DNA from: an uncultured Verrucomicrobiales bacterium
GTDB lineage: Bacteria > Verrucomicrobiota > Verrucomicrobiia > Verrucomicrobiales > DEV007
Reading direction: 5' to 3'
DNA: 64,000 bases
Assembly: GCA_943789025.1 (NCBI GenBank)
Contig: CALSSN010000004.1
Coordinates: 124,001 to 188,000 of the forward strand
The notes below the pieces were generated by a model that ran no database searches, was not told the origin of the DNA, and saw nothing but the letters and a program-made list of their open reading frames with translations. How positions within the stretch are numbered: the first letter of the stretch is position 1; each line of letters starts with the position of its first letter. The position numbers and the translations under genes were made by a program. This document shows, piece by piece, positions 43,755 to 52,445 of the stretch.

Positions 43755-44813
43755 TCATCTCATGCCTTCATCCGGGTTGGCCAACTGGCGGACAACAAGT
43801 TCGACTCCTTCAGCAACCTCGGTCAAACAGGCTAAATCAAGAGTTTCTATCGTGTCTCCGGGTAAATGGTAGTTCGGGTTCCGCAAAGGAGCGGTGTCTG
43901 TGATCATCACCGCCTGAATGTCCTCCTGCCAGAAAGACCAGTGGTCAGAGGCATTCACCCACGGCATCAGGGATGGGAGGGCTGCTCCGATCGCTGGGAC
44001 CTTCCTGGGTTCAGCATTGAAGTGTGTCACGACCGCATCGACAAGTCTCGACGACGTCTCGTTCCCTACGACAGCAATGAAATTCCCAGCCGATGGGTAG
44101 CCCATCGACTCGGCATCGATCCCTTGCGGGTATTCCTGGCTTTCTTCTTTGTCGTCAAAGTAACCGAGACTCTCAAGGCAGAGCATTCCCACGATGTTGT
44201 CCCCTCGGACGACGCACGAGCGCGCGTAGACTCGACTTCCCATCTGTTCGGTATGGAAGAAAGGTGGTTCCTCATTGGTGAAGGCGACGAAGCGGACGGT
44301 TCTCTCGTTTTCCGTGCCGGTCATCGCATGCGCGACTGCAAGAAGAACGGCGACTCCGGAGGCATTGTCGTCGGCTCCAGGCGTCGATCCGGCTGTGTCG
44401 TAATGAGCGCCTACCACGAGGACCTCTTCGGACTTTGATGTTCCGGGCAGCTCGGCAATCAGATTATGAAACATTTTGCCCTCTACTTCGTAGCTCTGAC
44501 GTTCCACCGCGTAGCCCATGTTCATCCGCCCGAGTGAAGACTCGAGGAAGCTTGCTGCGGCTTGAAGAGTGTCATGCGTCTCTACACTCCGAGGACCGAG
44601 AGTGTCGCTCAGTGTTCTGATGGTGGCTTCCAGCGATGCCTGATCGATCTTTTTTCTCAGCATGATGGCAATCTCGTTGTTTTGAGAGTCTGCTCCTTCG
44701 AGTTTGCTTTGATTTCTCAGGTAAAAGACAAACGAAAGAGCGCCCAGAAGCACCAGCCCGATTGGGAGCGCCATGACGAGAATCTTGATTGGAGTGATAC
44801 TGCTTCGGGTCAT
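43755..44813 (-). CDS. M28-family zinc aminopeptidase, membrane-anchored
   Basis: This 352-residue protein has an N-terminal membrane segment (about 11-32) and then an M28 peptidase domain. Zinc ligands and catalytic residues are visible: VGAHYDTAGSTPGADDNASG (His and bridging Asp), FTNEEPPFFHTEQMGS (catalytic Glu and Glu ligand), MLCLESLGYFDD (Asp/Glu ligand region) and PNYHLPGDTIETLD (final His). M28 enzymes are aminopeptidases that cleave dipeptides or amino-terminal residues, here outside the cytoplasm. The small membrane protein follows by 15 bases. Confidence 0.9.
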   Translation of the reverse strand: MTRSSITPIKILVMALPIGLVLLGALSFVFYLRNQSKLEGADSQNNEIAIMLRKKIDQASLEATIRTLSDTLGPRSVETHDTLQAAASFLESSLGRMNMGYAVERQSYEVEGKMFHNLIAELPGTSKSEEVLVVGAHYDTAGSTPGADDNASGVAVLLAVAHAMTGTENERTVRFVAFTNEEPPFFHTEQMGSRVYARSCVVRGDNIVGMLCLESLGYFDDKEESQEYPQGIDAESMGYPSAGNFIAVVGNETSSRLVDAVVTHFNAEPRKVPAIGAALPSLMPWVNASDHWSFWQEDIQAVMITDTAPLRNPNYHLPGDTIETLDLACLTEVAEGVELVVRQLANPDEGMR

Positions 44814-44869
44814 CGTTCAGGTGATATCCACTTGGAAATGATACGGTCGATCTCGTAGGGAGGAAACGA

Positions 44870-44921
44870 GAAGAAGCAAAGAAGAAATGTTGCGCCGATT
44901 TTTTTATTGGTCTGCTTCTTC
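44870..44921. repeat. Inverted repeat GAAGAAGCA / TGCTTCTTC upstream of deoC
   Basis: Nine-base arms (44870-44878 and 44913-44921) enclose a 34-base loop containing a run of seven T. The region sits 60 bases before the deoC start and 57-108 bases before the divergent peptidase gene. It may be a structured leader or a protein-binding site; there is no classic terminator shape. Confidence 0.3.
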
Positions 44922-44980
44922 TTCCTTCCTCGTTGCTCAGAATCCGCTAGGATCATGGGGTCGGACAGAGAAACGCGCAG

Positions 44981-45898
44981 ATGACAACCACGACCATGGA
45001 AAGCTTTGACCCAACCAAGTCTCCTGCCGTCGACCAGGTGGGTATTGCCGAGCGGGCAGCGCGATTCGTGACTCGCAGTATCAAAGGTGCCTGCAAACGG
45101 GAAGGTTTAGAGATGGTGCTGGGGATGATCGATCTCACCACTCTCGAGGGAGCTGATACCCCACATAGAATAGCCCAGCTTTGCCACAAGGCTGCGCACC
45201 TGCACGATGCCATCCCAGGGCTCCCCGCCGCCGCCGCCGTGTGTGTTTATCCGCCTTTGGTCCGCTTTGCCCGTGCGCAGCTCGGTGCGAAGAGCACGAT
45301 TCGGATCGCCTCGGTGGCCACTTCTTTTCCCTCTGGCCAGGCTTCTCTGCAGCAGAAACTCGAAGAGTCTCGCTTCGCAGTCAGCGAAGGTGCCGACGAG
45401 ATCGACATGGTGCTCTCCCGAGGTCGTTTTCTCTCGGGCGACTACGAATATGTTTTTGATGAGATTTCCGCAGTGAAAGAAGCCTGTGGAAAGGCGAGGC
45501 TGAAAGTCATCCTCGAGACCGGTGAGCTTGGCACTCTCGACCACGTCCGGCGCGCCACCGACCTCGCCATCCATGCCGGTGCCGACTTCATTAAGACATC
45601 GACTGGAAAAATCTCTCCTGCCGCAACCTTGCCGGTCACTCTGGTCATGCTTCTTGCCATCCGAGATTACCATTTCCGATCCGGCCGGATGGTCGGGATG
45701 AAACCTGCCGGCGGCATCTCGAATGCCAAGCTCGCTCTCCATTACCTCATCATGGTCAAAGAGACTTTGGGCCCAGCGTGGCTGAGTAAGGAATGGTTCC
45801 GCTTCGGTGCCAGCTCACTTGCCAACGACGTCCTGATGCAGATCGCCAGGCTCGAGACAGGCCACTACCAGGCCGCCCGATATTTTTCCAAGGATTAA
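44981..45898 (+). CDS. deoC: Deoxyribose-phosphate aldolase
   Basis: This 305-residue class I aldolase splits 2-deoxyribose 5-phosphate to glyceraldehyde 3-phosphate and acetaldehyde. The Schiff-base lysine is Lys205 in DFIKTSTGKISPAAT, the second lysine Lys237-like in MKPAGGISNAK, and ADEIDMVLSRG is the usual third strand. The N-terminus has an extension of about 50 residues relative to the E. coli protein. It is followed 22 bases later by an aldehyde dehydrogenase that could oxidise the acetaldehyde, and the truncated partner. An operon with these aldehyde dehydrogenases is known in some actinobacteria. Confidence 0.93.
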   Translation: MTTTTMESFDPTKSPAVDQVGIAERAARFVTRSIKGACKREGLEMVLGMIDLTTLEGADTPHRIAQLCHKAAHLHDAIPGLPAAAAVCVYPPLVRFARAQLGAKSTIRIASVATSFPSGQASLQQKLEESRFAVSEGADEIDMVLSRGRFLSGDYEYVFDEISAVKEACGKARLKVILETGELGTLDHVRRATDLAIHAGADFIKTSTGKISPAATLPVTLVMLLAIRDYHFRSGRMVGMKPAGGISNAKLALHYLIMVKETLGPAWLSKEWFRFGASSLANDVLMQIARLETGHYQAARYFSKD

Positions 45899-45919
45899 GA
45901 ACTACCTCTTCGCACCACT

Positions 45920-47368
45920 ATGTCAGAAAAGACCATTTCCTGGGAGTTTGCTCCCGCGCCTGAAGACTCCCGGCTCGCCATGATCGCGAAGCGCTACGAG
46001 CATTTTATCGGTGGCAGGTGGACGCCTCCGAGCGAGGGGAAGTATTTCCAGACCAGAAACCCTGCCACGGCCAGAAAACTTTCGGAGGTGGCGGCAGGGT
46101 CAGCTGCGGATATCGCAAAGGCAGTGGAGGCTGCCCGTCTCGCCTTTCGCGGTCCGTGGGGGAATATGCCAGCTCGCGAGCGCGGAAAATTTCTCTTTCG
46201 TATTGCCCGCCTGATGCAAGAGCGGTCACGCGAACTGGCCGTCACCGAAACGCTCGATGGCGGCAAGCCGATCCGCGAATCCCGCGATATCGATATCCCG
46301 CTCGCCGCGAACCACTTCTTTTATTATGCTGGCTGGGCAGACAAGCTGGACTACGCCTTCCCCAACCGAAGGCCACGGCCCCTCGGCGTCGCCGGCCAGA
46401 TCATCCCGTGGAATTTCCCCCTTCTGATGGCTGCTTGGAAAATTGCACCGGCGCTCGCTTGCGGAAACACAGTGGTTCTCAAACCGGCCGAAACCACTCC
46501 TCTCACTGCGTTGAAGCTCGCAGAGATACTGGCTGAGGCGGGCCTCCCTGCAGGAGTCGTCAACATCGTTACTGGCGCGGGTGCAACCGGCGCTGCTCTT
46601 GTCGAGCATGACGATGTCGATAAAGTCGCCTTCACGGGGTCAACGGCGGTGGGGAAAGTCATTCAGAAGACACTGGCTGGGACCGGAAAGAAATGCACGC
46701 TCGAGCTCGGCGGAAAGGCCGCTAACATTGTGCTTGAGGATGCCTGCATCGACCAGGCGGTCGAAGGTATCGTCAACGGCATCTACTTAAACCAGGGCCA
46801 CGTCTGCTGTGCTGGATCCCGTCTTTTTGTTCAGGAACCAGTTTACGAGGAAGTCCTCTGGAAATTGAAGCGTCGCCTCGACACCCTGGTTGTCGGTGAC
46901 CCGCTCGACAAGAACACCGACATCGGAGCCATCAACTCGAGAGAACAGCTGACCTCTATTCGACACTACCTCAAGGTCGGTCTGGAAGAGGGAGCCGCCA
47001 TCTACCAGCCTGATTGCCAGCTTCCATCACGCGGTTATTTTTGTCCGCCCACACTTTTCACTGAGGTCGCACAGTCCTTTACCATCGCACGCGAAGAGAT
47101 TTTCGGTCCAGTTCTGGCTGTGCAGACATTCCGCACCCTGTCCGAGGTGATCGAGAAGGCCAACAACACACCATACGGTCTGAGCGCAGGCGTCTGGTGC
47201 GATAAAGGAGCCCGACTGTTTCAGGTCACTGATGCCCTCGATGCAGGTGTTGTCTGGGGGAACAGCTACAACAACTTTGATCCCACCAGCCCATTTGGCG
47301 GCTGTAAAGAATCTGGCTTCGGGCGCGAAGGCGGGCTTCACGGCCTCGCTGCTTACCTCGACATCTGA
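45920..47368 (+). CDS. NAD-dependent aldehyde dehydrogenase
   Basis: This 482-residue protein is a full aldehyde dehydrogenase. PWNFPLLMAAWKIAPALACG, FTGSTAVGKVIQ, LELGGKAANIV (catalytic base Glu) and GHVCCAGSRLFV are conserved; the active cysteine is Cys296 (aligned to Cys302 of ALDH2; the next is 297). EEIFGPVLAVQTF and PFGGCKESGFGREGG close the family fold. It follows deoC by 21 bases, so it likely oxidises acetaldehyde from deoxyribose breakdown. The next gene is an ALDH-like protein lacking a catalytic domain. Confidence 0.93.
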   Translation: MSEKTISWEFAPAPEDSRLAMIAKRYEHFIGGRWTPPSEGKYFQTRNPATARKLSEVAAGSAADIAKAVEAARLAFRGPWGNMPARERGKFLFRIARLMQERSRELAVTETLDGGKPIRESRDIDIPLAANHFFYYAGWADKLDYAFPNRRPRPLGVAGQIIPWNFPLLMAAWKIAPALACGNTVVLKPAETTPLTALKLAEILAEAGLPAGVVNIVTGAGATGAALVEHDDVDKVAFTGSTAVGKVIQKTLAGTGKKCTLELGGKAANIVLEDACIDQAVEGIVNGIYLNQGHVCCAGSRLFVQEPVYEEVLWKLKRRLDTLVVGDPLDKNTDIGAINSREQLTSIRHYLKVGLEEGAAIYQPDCQLPSRGYFCPPTLFTEVAQSFTIAREEIFGPVLAVQTFRTLSEVIEKANNTPYGLSAGVWCDKGARLFQVTDALDAGVVWGNSYNNFDPTSPFGGCKESGFGREGGLHGLAAYLDI

Positions 47369-47420
47369 CCGCTTCCATTCCTTTGTTCTTTCTCCAACTT
47401 CAACCTGCAACTCTCTCCTT

Positions 47421-48296
47421 ATGTCTCGCATCGAAGTCCTCAAAACCTGCAAGCTTTTCATTGGCGGCGACTTTCCGCGCTCCGAATCCGGTCGCCATTT
47501 CACGCCGGTTGGGAAAAAGGGAAAGCCTTTGGGAAATTTCTGTCTGGCGTCGCGCAAAGACTTTCGCAATGCCGTCGTCGCTGCCCGTCTCGCTCAAAAA
47601 GGGTGGTCTGCTCGAGCAGCATTCAACCGTTCTCAAATTCTTTACCGGATCGCAGAGATGCTTGAAAGCCGCGCTGCCCAGTTTGAGGCAGAGCTCGTTC
47701 TCCAAGGATCGCGTCGCGCTGCTGCTCGGAAGGAAGTCGCGCGATCGGTTGATCTCTGCGTCTGTTACGCAGGTTGGTGTGATAAGTACCAGCAGGTCTT
47801 TTCTGCGGTGAACCCGGTGGCCAGCTCCCACTTTAACTTTTCGGTTCCTGTTCCGGTCGGGGTTGTTGCAGCCATCGCGCCTGAATGCTCTGCCCTCGTC
47901 GGTCTTCTCGGCACCGTCTTTCCAATTCTCGCTGGCGGGAATTCGGCGGTCGTGCTGGCCTCGGAAACGAAGCCGCTCTCGGCGGTTGCCCTTGCGGAGG
48001 TACTGGCTACCTCCGACCTCCCGGGAGGGGTCGTTAACATCCTTACCGGCCACCGTGAGGAGCTTCTTCCCCCCATGGCTACTCACATGGATGTCAACGC
48101 AATCGTTGCCTCTGACCTGACCGCTGCGGAACAAACAGCCGTGCATTCTGACTCCGCGGGTAACCTCAAGCGTCCGGTCTTTCACGCCACGGACGTGGCA
48201 GATGAGGAGAGCCCGTTTACGATTCTTGCTACCCAAGAGATCAAGACGACATGGCACCCGGTAGAAGCCTCCATCGCCGGTGGTTCCAGCTACTGA
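47421..48296 (+). CDS. Truncated aldehyde-dehydrogenase-like protein without catalytic cysteine
   Basis: This 291-residue protein aligns with the N-terminal NAD-binding part of aldehyde dehydrogenases (FIGGDFPRSESG, FRNAVVAARLAQKGWSARA, VPVGVVAAIAPECSALVG, SDLPGGVVNILTG), then departs and ends around residue 235 of a normal enzyme plus a short tail. There is no F-T-G-S, no L-E-L-G-G and no catalytic cysteine, so it cannot be an active dehydrogenase. Its regular pairing with an ALDH and deoC, as also seen in some actinobacteria, suggests a partner subunit or regulator rather than a random fragment. The gap from the active ALDH is 52 bases and the frame is open and tidy. Confidence 0.7.
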   Translation: MSRIEVLKTCKLFIGGDFPRSESGRHFTPVGKKGKPLGNFCLASRKDFRNAVVAARLAQKGWSARAAFNRSQILYRIAEMLESRAAQFEAELVLQGSRRAAARKEVARSVDLCVCYAGWCDKYQQVFSAVNPVASSHFNFSVPVPVGVVAAIAPECSALVGLLGTVFPILAGGNSAVVLASETKPLSAVALAEVLATSDLPGGVVNILTGHREELLPPMATHMDVNAIVASDLTAAEQTAVHSDSAGNLKRPVFHATDVADEESPFTILATQEIKTTWHPVEASIAGGSSY

Positions 48297-48323
48297 GAGA
48301 TATTGCGAGCACCGACTTTTTTC

Positions 48324-48782
48324 ATGTCTGCTTTAAAGCTCCATCCCAGACTCGCGGCAGGAACTCACCCATTGGGTAGCCGCGACGATTGCCTTGTCCT
48401 CCTCAAGGACAATGCCCTCTTCCCCTGGGTTCTTATCGTCCCCGAGGTCGAGGAGGGTGTCGAAGACCTTCATGAGCTTTCGCTCGAACGTTTCCTTGAG
48501 GTCACCATCCTGGTTCGTGATGTCTCGCGCTTCCTCTCTGAGCACTTCCAACCGGAAAAGCTTAACGTCGCCTGCATCGGCAATCAGGTTCGTCAGATGC
48601 ACATTCACATCGTTGGGCGCTCCAAGGACGATCCGGCCTGGCCTGGCACCGTTTGGACTGAGGTTCCTAAGCGCCCGTGGTGTGGAACCAGGGTCGAGGC
48701 GATCCGCAGTGCCGCAGCGCATCTCTTCACTGATGCGATGCTTCTACGCAAGTCGCCTGCAACTCGATCCGAGCAGGAATGA
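48324..48782 (+). CDS. HIT-superfamily protein (diadenosine-type hydrolase-like)
   Basis: This 152-residue protein matches the HIT-family branch with HIHIVGRSKDDPAWPGTVW and LKDNALFPWVLIVPE. The triad reads Q-M-H-I-H-I-V, so the first histidine of the usual H-x-H-x-H is Gln; other family members of this branch also have variant residues. These enzymes cleave nucleotide-like phosphoanhydrides such as diadenosine polyphosphates. ATG at 48324 has the HIT fold start soon after. It follows the ALDH-like gene by 27 bases and precedes dgkA by 43. Confidence 0.85.
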   Translation: MSALKLHPRLAAGTHPLGSRDDCLVLLKDNALFPWVLIVPEVEEGVEDLHELSLERFLEVTILVRDVSRFLSEHFQPEKLNVACIGNQVRQMHIHIVGRSKDDPAWPGTVWTEVPKRPWCGTRVEAIRSAAAHLFTDAMLLRKSPATRSEQE

Positions 48783-48825
48783 TCGAGGCTTGCGAGGCGC
48801 AGGGAAAGATCGAGATTTATGGAAG

Positions 48826-49191
48826 ATGATCGGTTCCCGCATCACTGCCCTCCGCAATGCCCTGCGAGGGCTTTTTGAGACCCTGATGCATGAAACTCAT
48901 GGCCGGATCGAATTTGTCTTTGCCACCGCTGCCATCGGGATCGGCGTCTGGCTTGAGATTGCGCTCTGGGAGTGGATTGCGGTGGTTTTTGCCATCGCCA
49001 CTGTTGTGGCGTCAGAGTGCCTGAACACTGGTCTTGAGCACCTTGCCGATCGCGTCACCAAGGAAGAGGATACTCTGGTAAGAAAAGCCAAGGACGCGGC
49101 GGCAGCAGGAGTTTTCGTTGCCGTGTTGGGTGCCTCCGCAGTGGGTGGTCTGATCTTCCTTCCTAAGCTCTGGGCGCTGGTAATCGGGTAG
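48826..49191 (+). CDS. dgkA: Diacylglycerol/undecaprenol kinase (DgkA family)
   Basis: This 121-residue inner-membrane kinase has three hydrophobic helices (FVFATAAIGIGVWLEIALW, WIAVVFAIATVVASE, AAAAGVFVAVLGASAVGGLIF) and the family core ASECLNTGLEHLADRVTKEED, close to the E-x-x-N-T-x-I-E-x-x-x-D motif. It phosphorylates a membrane lipid alcohol with ATP. Start ATG 48826 chosen because the cytosolic amphipathic helix (SRITALRNALRGLFETLMHE) follows directly; a G-rich GGAAG is next to it. It ends the co-directional run with the HIT protein. Confidence 0.9.
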   Translation: MIGSRITALRNALRGLFETLMHETHGRIEFVFATAAIGIGVWLEIALWEWIAVVFAIATVVASECLNTGLEHLADRVTKEEDTLVRKAKDAAAAGVFVAVLGASAVGGLIFLPKLWALVIG

Positions 49192-49222
49192 GGCAGAGGA
49201 AAAAAAATAATCAAATTCGCTT

Positions 49223-50329
49223 TCAGAATTGATGTAAGGGCACCCCGGTGCCGCCGACCTGGTCGAGTAAAGCTTGGACCTTGGATCTCCAGATCCCGAG
49301 ATCGGGAGGGGTTGTCGCCCGGCCGGATTTGGGGAAGAAGAGGTAGGTGACAGCCAGAGAATCAATAGCACGCTGTTTTCCGGTGGCCTTAGGATTGATC
49401 GCTTTGGCCAGCTTCAGCGAAGCCTCACCAATTTTGTTGTCGGGCCCTGCGTCCCCGAGCACGGCCGGAAAAATGTTCCTCTTGTAGATCACCGCGGCGT
49501 AGTCCCCGATATTTGGCGCGAACGCAGCCTTGCTTGAAACCCAGCTTTTGGGTAGGACGACGAATGGGTCGTCGGTAGCCAGAAGATAGCTCCGCCTCGA
49601 AAGGCCGGTGCGGGTGCCGCTTCCCATGCCGCGTGCTTTGATTCGGTAGATCTGATCATCGCAGGTATCGAGAAGCTCGCGCCAGACGACTCCCCCGTCT
49701 TGAGCCGCCTCGAGCTGGATCTGCACCCGCATGGCCTCAAGCCGCTTCAAGGCACCGGGGTAGTAGCCAAGGAATGGATTTGGGGTGGATGAGGATCTCT
49801 TCGCCCAACTCATGGAGGTCTCCGGTAGGAACCAGTCTGAACTCCGTGCGATGTTGTAGTCGGTGAGGCCCGGTCTCCTCGCTGGGTCAGAGCCGTCTGT
49901 GACGCAGTCCATATCCGCCTGGACCAGAAGAACCCGTCGTCCGGTATCCGGGTGCTGGAGTCGGAGGATTGTCTCGCAGTCGAACCAGTTGTGCGGAGTC
50001 AGCGAGGATCCAGCTTTGAGGCTTCGAATTTTCGCTGCATAAAGGTCCTCCCAGCGCGAAGAAACGACTGCCTTGGCCATCAATTTTTCTAGATCAGGAA
50101 GGACGTCAGTGAGCGCGGGATTGATTCTTTTGAGCTCGGCTAAGGTTCGGGCAGGATGCGGTTTCCGAAGCGTCATGGTCGAAACAATCGGCCCGGAAGC
50201 GGTGGCTCCACGCATGGTCGAAGCGCCCCCTCCTCCCTCTGAAACAAGAACCTTCTCTGCTTTCGGGAATTGACCAAGAATCAGCGCAGGACAACCAATC
50301 AGGAAAAGGAACAGAAAAAGAGATTTCAT
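49223..50329 (-). CDS. Secreted GH75-type chitosanase-like protein
   Basis: This 368-residue protein has a signal peptide (FLFLFLIGCPALILG, cleaved near residue 20). The body resembles glycoside hydrolase family 75 (chitosanase): LLVQADMDCVTDGSD with candidate catalytic Asp residues, then a WFLPETSMSWA segment, and the second conserved block GDYAAVIYKRNIFPAVLGDAGPDNKIGEASLKLAKAIN. GH75 cuts chitosan; bacterial relatives are also seen in Verrucomicrobiota. The call rests on these two blocks, so treat as moderate. ATG at 50329 starts the signal; longer starts exist upstream. It would degrade external polysaccharide and is monocistronic. Confidence 0.6.
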   Translation of the reverse strand: MKSLFLFLFLIGCPALILGQFPKAEKVLVSEGGGGASTMRGATASGPIVSTMTLRKPHPARTLAELKRINPALTDVLPDLEKLMAKAVVSSRWEDLYAAKIRSLKAGSSLTPHNWFDCETILRLQHPDTGRRVLLVQADMDCVTDGSDPARRPGLTDYNIARSSDWFLPETSMSWAKRSSSTPNPFLGYYPGALKRLEAMRVQIQLEAAQDGGVVWRELLDTCDDQIYRIKARGMGSGTRTGLSRRSYLLATDDPFVVLPKSWVSSKAAFAPNIGDYAAVIYKRNIFPAVLGDAGPDNKIGEASLKLAKAINPKATGKQRAIDSLAVTYLFFPKSGRATTPPDLGIWRSKVQALLDQVGGTGVPLHQF

Positions 50330-50574
50330 GATGCCCTTCATCTTATGCATGGGAGATGGCTGAGCGAAACCAGGTTCTGGAAGGCAGGAGAGAATTTCCC
50401 GTTTTTGGAAGCTTTGATTTTAAAAAAAAAGCTCCTACGACACGATCCCTTGGCGTGCAGAAATGATCAACCCGCGGGTACGGGATAAAACAAAACTTTC
50501 ATGACGGAACCCGCATAGAATATCGAAAGCGAAGTCTCTCCCGTTTCCGTGTCAGTGAGCGTTTAGTTTTACCC

Positions 50575-52188
50575 TCAGGAGGGCAGAGGCTTTCGCCGTC
50601 TTCGCAATACCACCGACACAGCTCCAAGCAGGAGCAGGAGCACGCGGGAAGGTTCTGGAGCACCTCCAAAGATTGGGAATGGTTCGCTCTGGAGTCGAAG
50701 AAGAATATCATTGCCGTTATCGCCAAGGAAGATTTCTGCTGATAAACTACCGATCGTACCCTGAGAATTTCCGATGCTTCCGGCAATTAGTTCTAGGTTA
50801 TCAAAAAGTGTGATAGTGTCGCCATCTGAGAGGCCGCCGAGATCAGTGAAGGTAAAATCCTCAAAATCCAACGTGCCCATAATCAGTTGGGCTCCAGCGA
50901 GCAGACTTACCTGATCACTCCCGCCGCCCGCTAAATCAAAGAGAAGCCCGCCATTGTTATCTCCAGTGAGACCAGAGATATCAAGATCTGCACCGAAGAC
51001 GAGGTCACCAACAACACCTGCGGTAGCTCCTGGTGAAAGGAATGACCCAGTCCCTATCGTCGTGGCTCCGGCGATGCTGCCATCTCCACCGAGTGTTCCG
51101 TTACTGACGGTCAGGCTGCCACTACCGACTCCTGAGCCACTGGTGTTATTGACGAGCAGGGTTCCGCCGCTCACGGTGGTTCCGCCGTCGTAGGTATTAG
51201 CTTCAGAAAGAGTGAGAATGCCGTCCCCGGTTTTTTCGACACCATCTCCACCTGAGCCATCGTTGGTTAGAGTGGTTGCGATGATGAGAGAGGACCCGGC
51301 AGCCACATCAATCTCGGCAGCCTCCGAGGAGCCTTCATCCGTGCCTGTGGGAGCTTCATTGAGCGCGAGAGATTCGAGCCCGTTGATCGTGACAGCTCCC
51401 TCCTCCACTTTGATTCCGGTAAGAACCACTCCAGATTCATCTGCGGTGATTGTTGAGCTTCCGGTTACGTCATCACCTGCTGAAAACGTAGCCACGTTAC
51501 CAGTAGTGCCATTGTTATACCACCCTCCGGTGGCATCGGTGCCGAGCGGGTTCAGTGACCAAGTAGTGTCTGACCAATTGCCGTCGCCTGAGTCTGTGCC
51601 TGATCCACCCGCAGTAGCCCCGTCAATGTCCCAGATCGTGCCTACAGCTGGGAAGGCAAAATCAATGCGGTTTTCAGGAGCTAGCGTCGCGTCGTAATTA
51701 GAGAACTGATACACCGTGTAAGTGCCGATGCCCTTGTCAGGTGCGGCGAAAAGCGCATCAATTGTCGTGCCAGTCCAAGTGAAGGTTCCCGTTGGGGAAA
51801 TTGTAGCACCTGGAGCTAGGTTCTCATCGGAAACGATTAAGAGGGTGGTATTGTAACTGATCCGGTTACTTTCGCCAGTACTGACGTCTGGAGCTCCGTT
51901 CAATCCTGATGAGAAGAATGTTCCGCCACCGTATATATCGACGATATCACCACTAACACCAGAATCGAGCTGATTGTCAGCCCCTAAGCTAAAATTCCCC
52001 AAACTGAGCGAGTCATTATTTTGCACTACAAGTGGTAAAACCGCCGAACCAGAAATGGAAGCCTCAACATTCGCGCCAACCTCGCTGAACGAGAAAATGA
52101 TGGCAGCGTCACTGCGCATGCAGCCTAAGCCACACAGTAAGCTGAGCGCTGCTGCGCGCAGATTACAACTTAAGGGGAAACGAAGCAC
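50575..52188 (-). CDS. PEP-CTERM protein with autotransporter-associated beta-strand repeat
   Basis: This 537-residue secreted protein has a signal peptide (CNLRAAALSLLCGLGCMRSDA) and a low-complexity beta-rich body with the autotransporter-type repeat GILTLSEANTYDGGTTVSGG and TLLVNNTSGSG. The end APEPSRVLLLLLGAVSVVLRRRRK is a PEP-CTERM sorting signal: PEP motif, hydrophobic helix, basic tail. In PEP-CTERM systems the exosortase (EpsH/XrtA) cleaves and anchors such proteins at the surface, often in polysaccharide or biofilm matrix. No exosortase gene is in the window. Body repeats on plus-strand DNA show a matching composition. Confidence 0.88.
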   Translation of the reverse strand: MLRFPLSCNLRAAALSLLCGLGCMRSDAAIIFSFSEVGANVEASISGSAVLPLVVQNNDSLSLGNFSLGADNQLDSGVSGDIVDIYGGGTFFSSGLNGAPDVSTGESNRISYNTTLLIVSDENLAPGATISPTGTFTWTGTTIDALFAAPDKGIGTYTVYQFSNYDATLAPENRIDFAFPAVGTIWDIDGATAGGSGTDSGDGNWSDTTWSLNPLGTDATGGWYNNGTTGNVATFSAGDDVTGSSTITADESGVVLTGIKVEEGAVTINGLESLALNEAPTGTDEGSSEAAEIDVAAGSSLIIATTLTNDGSGGDGVEKTGDGILTLSEANTYDGGTTVSGGTLLVNNTSGSGVGSGSLTVSNGTLGGDGSIAGATTIGTGSFLSPGATAGVVGDLVFGADLDISGLTGDNNGGLLFDLAGGGSDQVSLLAGAQLIMGTLDFEDFTFTDLGGLSDGDTITLFDNLELIAGSIGNSQGTIGSLSAEIFLGDNGNDILLRLQSEPFPIFGGAPEPSRVLLLLLGAVSVVLRRRRKPLPS

Positions 52189-52208
52189 GACTGAGAGAAG
52201 AGGTTGTA

Positions 52209-52237
52209 GAGCTCTAGTGGAGCTCTAGTGGAGCTCT
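52209..52237. repeat. 11-bp direct repeat GAGCTCTAGTG, 2.6 copies
   Basis: The unit GAGCTCTAGTG occurs at 52209-52219 and 52220-52230, followed by GAGCTCT. Each unit starts with the palindrome GAGCTC. It lies 20-50 bases upstream of the PEP-CTERM start and may be an operator, but could also be a chance slippage repeat. Confidence 0.5.
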
Positions 52238-52445
52238 GGGAAAGGGTATTTTTAAAAAAGGCGGCGACCGGAAGAGAAAATGACTAAAACATGAGGATCG
52301 TAACACGTTTCATCGGCTTGACAAGGCGTTTAACCGCTTGCAAAGGGTTTGGCTTCGGGTGTTTAGCGAAGGTGTCATATGTCTTCTCATGCCGGCTCCT
52401 GGCCCTCTGGCGGTGAGAAATTTTCATCCACTAATACCTGGCCAT

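Noticed and set aside
52318..52323. TTGACA resembling a -35 box
   Set aside because: There is no acceptable -10 box at 16-18 bases on that strand, and no gene starts downstream on it.
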